A stretch of DNA of 64,000 nt, taken from the NCBI GenBank assembly GCA_022818135.1, contig JAFMSR010000026.1, positions 1,010,472 to 1,074,471 on the forward strand, given 5' to 3'. The notes under the pieces are model-generated. The model did not search any database and was not told the DNA's origin. It saw only the letters and a list, made by a program, of their open reading frames with translations. Below, piece by piece: positions 61,410 to 64,000 of the stretch. The stretch is from Saxidomus purpurata. Its lineage: Eukaryota > Mollusca > Bivalvia > Venerida > Veneridae. A program made the position numbers and the translations under genes. Each line of letters begins with the position of its first letter. Within the stretch, counting starts at the first letter, position 1.

Positions 61410-61875
61410 AGACCCGAGATAGCCCGAGATCTCTTGTCGGTCCGTCCATATTTCATATACGTTGAACTACACATCGCCATGGATAACTCGAGCAAGGATA
61501 GATCGATTACTCGATGAACTCTTAAGGTCCCACCAAATAATTAACATGCGGCAACTCGTACCTGATTAGACAAATATATTCACACCTTCGCGGGCGCATC
61601 GACATGTTTTTATACGTCTCTAGAAAAACTTTGTTAATTGTCGATGAGTGATTGTTTCATGCCGGTCAATTGGCTCAACTGTACAACACCATATTTCTAC
61701 ATTTTAATTGTCTCCATCTAAAACATTTTATCATTTTGTTTCATTGAGACGAAAATAAAAATGCAATCCGTTTGCGAGTTTCATTTTTTGCGTGAAGAAA
61801 TCAAATTAATATTTCACTATTTGAAATAAAATTTAGTAACTTGTTCGTATCTGTTTCGGGCCTGTAAGAATAATG
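61410..61875 (+). repeat. G block, copy 2
   Basis: Aligns with 45890-46440; differs by several indels, including about 20 bp extra after TCTTGTCGG. The 82-codon frame of copy 1 is not preserved. Confidence 0.8.
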
Positions 61876-62404
61876 TACTCACTGACGTTTGTTCTTACGT
61901 GATATGCAATGTATTGAATATTAGTTTAGTCGTTTCCGTGCACCTATCAATAAAACAGATATCTGAAATAAGGTATTAGATGAAGATTCATTGTAATTGT
62001 AGTTGTTGTATAAAGCAAGATAGAACTGCAACATGAATAAAAAAGGTACTTTTTACATCGACACAGAAGCATTGGGAATACATTACGGGATATCAATTTA
62101 CCAAGGCCTACAGTACATTCAAACATTTTCTTTAATAAAATATAATAAACTAAATATTTTCTTTAACATTTTACACGTGGCTAGAAATAAAATATTCCAA
62201 GAACACCTGATGCGTGGTAATCTTACAAAGACGATTTTAGAATTGCTATCTGTTTATACAATGTTGGCATACATATTTTCCAGACACAAATCTTAAACAC
62301 GGCTGTATAATGGAACTACAGTTTTAAGAAAGTGAAATATTACATACATGTTAAAAAAACAGAACATAATTATTACTAAGAACTTGTTCCCTGTTTCAAT
62401 AAAT

Positions 62405-62580
62405 TAACCGCCATGACCTTTTACCAAGTGACCTGAATATCAATAGAAGTTACTTACTGGGGGTATGACTTGAACATATTTTGTAAAGGGCAACTAGAAA
62501 TGATACATGGCAATATCTAAGCTCTAGACGTTTCGGCTTTGCAGACAAAGATTTTAAAAGGTTTTCCTATTCAGTTTTAC
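62405..62580 (-). repeat. Inverted linker fragment
   Basis: On the minus strand it shares CTCTAGA-, GGTAATC/GTGACCT- and TTCAAGTCATACCC-type strings with 42520-42740. Confidence 0.5.
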
Positions 62581-64000
62581 AATTTTCAATACATTAGAAG
62601 TTCATACAAAGAAAAATATAATTAGTTAATCATAATTGAATACAGATAGACTTTGAATAGTATCTTGTTCGTTCTTGAACAAAGTCAGTTGGAATAACGG
62701 AACAAACACACATTTAACACCTCTATTAATAAACACTTGTAGTAAAATCGTTTGTTTACAAAACCATTTGAAAGAAACAAGTTATAATTAATGCAAAACA
62801 CCCCTCTTGTGTTGATATATTTTTCAAAGCATGCATTTGTAACGAAACAAGAGCTTGCTGATAGCGTTGTAAAATATGTTGTTGTTCCTTTATTATAACG
62901 TTTTGACTGACCCTTGAATTCTTAGAATGGACAACGTTTAGCGGAATGAAATAATATAATATGTCATGTTATCTGGGGCCAGAGTATTATTTTATTACAT
63001 GAAAACAAACAGTATGTTAAATATTAAAATTATAAAAATTGTGCGACCAAACAAAAACGTTCCGGTTTAATATGCGTTCTGGGATCAAAGTCCAGCTTCT
63101 TTTTGAGTAGTCGTTTCAAGTTTGTATTTTAAGAATCTGGCTAGTCCATTGTAACATTTTGAGCAGGCAAAGTAAAAGACATAGAACCCAATATATGACA
63201 AGACGTTTCTTAAAATGCTGCGAAATAATATTCTGAAGAAAATAAATATCATCTACGCCCTTGAACGAATTTGCATCAGCCAGGGTTTTGGTTATCAGGT
63301 CGCGAGTATGTGTATCAACTTCAAGCAAGTGATTGTTTGTAGTTTTTGTGATTCAGTGGCGCTCACATTTTGATAAATAAAAAAGTGTCCTATATCTAAT
63401 TAAACTCAATCATATGGTTTCAGTAAACCAAGCTACGGAATCAACATCTAAGAGACACAGGCAAAGTCTCATTTTGTTCTGTCTTGCTTAAGGACACTTC
63501 TGCCATACGTTTGCCCAAGGGCCATTCGAAGTATGAGTCAATTACATTTATATTAAGACAGATTCATGATCATGTTGAATGAACTGTTAGCTAATTAGTA
63601 TCGTATTTGTCTGATAATGTTTTGCTCTCAGTTATTATGTTTGTAAATGTCCTCACACCGATTGCTTGATATGACCGTTTGGCCTTCCTCTCGGGAATAA
63701 CAACCCTTTCCGTGCTAATCATACAACCGTGTTACACGTATTTTCAGAGAAAAGAGTTCATAATTTAGTTTAGTTAAAAGATGCAAAAATGTTTTGTCCT
63801 TGTTATATTTAGGAACGAAGTGCATCTCGACAAATTTCGTATAATTGTTATTGCTATTACTGACAAATGCAACTGAGACCAAATTTCTGGCTAAAACTTT
63901 AACCAGACCCATTATAATCTTAAAGCTAGAAGAGTAACAAAAGAAACCCAAACAGCTGCTAATTCAGTTTCCCTTTTCCGGTTTATTTATTATTCATGTT
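62581..64000. other. Unannotated end of window
   Basis: A minus-strand frame at 63116-63328 (upstream stop just before it, TTG at its edge) has a polar half containing SFKGVDDIYFLQNIISQHF and then a hydrophobic run VIYWVLCLLLCLLKML. I do not recognise it and cannot define an exon. A second minus-strand frame at 63715-63951 is likewise unrecognised. Confidence 0.4.

Noticed and set aside
63116..63328. Membrane protein exon
   Set aside because: A hydrophobic run is present but there is no start, splice context or recognised family; left as part of the unannotated end.

Overview
The window looks like gene-poor, AT-rich eukaryotic DNA, most likely from a bivalve mollusc. I found no intact gene, functional tRNA, rRNA or CRISPR array. 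The only clearly recognisable protein-coding remnant is a broken, 5'-truncated non-LTR retrotransposon. The bivalve inference rests on several copies of a 'pearl'-like repeat (subterminal inverted repeats, a CCGT/CTGT microsatellite, a tandem core of about 168 bp) and of the AGCTCACCTGA-hairpin repeat, both of which I know as abundant in bivalve genomes. Species cannot be fixed from sequence alone. All repeat relationships below were found by eye; identities and counts are estimates.

Layout. 1-9.2 kb: about 0.8-kb 'R' repeat units occur as a pair on each side of a LINE, the two pairs in opposite orientation; one R unit carries a pearl-like insertion. 9.2-22.6 kb: mostly featureless AT-rich DNA with a small two-unit repeat, a coding-like relic on the minus strand (about 11.64-12.19 kb), a 225-bp tandem duplication (19.1-19.5 kb) and an ATT microsatellite. 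22.6-28.2 kb: a degenerate satellite with a monomer of about 72 bp, interrupted by a TTAA-flanked MITE and a second pearl-like element. 28.2-31.1 kb: nothing recognisable. 31.25-62.6 kb: a mosaic of diverged segmental duplications whose recurring modules are (a) an A/T-rich leader, (b) a hairpin-headed array of about 160-bp monomers, (c) a 19-22-bp 'GCAACCAGTGACTTCC' minisatellite, partly in inverted arms, (d) an 'F' block ending in an exon-like segment, and (e) a 'G' block. Insertions here include a pogo-like MITE, two more pearl-like copies, a related subfamily at 55.4 kb and a TIR element at 56.2-57.4 kb. 62.6-64 kb: nothing recognised.

The elements interact as host and insert rather than as a pathway. 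Paralogous units preserve the empty sites of several insertions, so their boundaries can be read directly. The most interesting signal is that three otherwise different repeat families share one architecture (5' hairpin, CCGT-type microsatellite, tandem core of about 160-170 bp). In two of them the hairpin stem is kept by paired base changes, and two of them carry dense AGGTCA nuclear-receptor half-sites.
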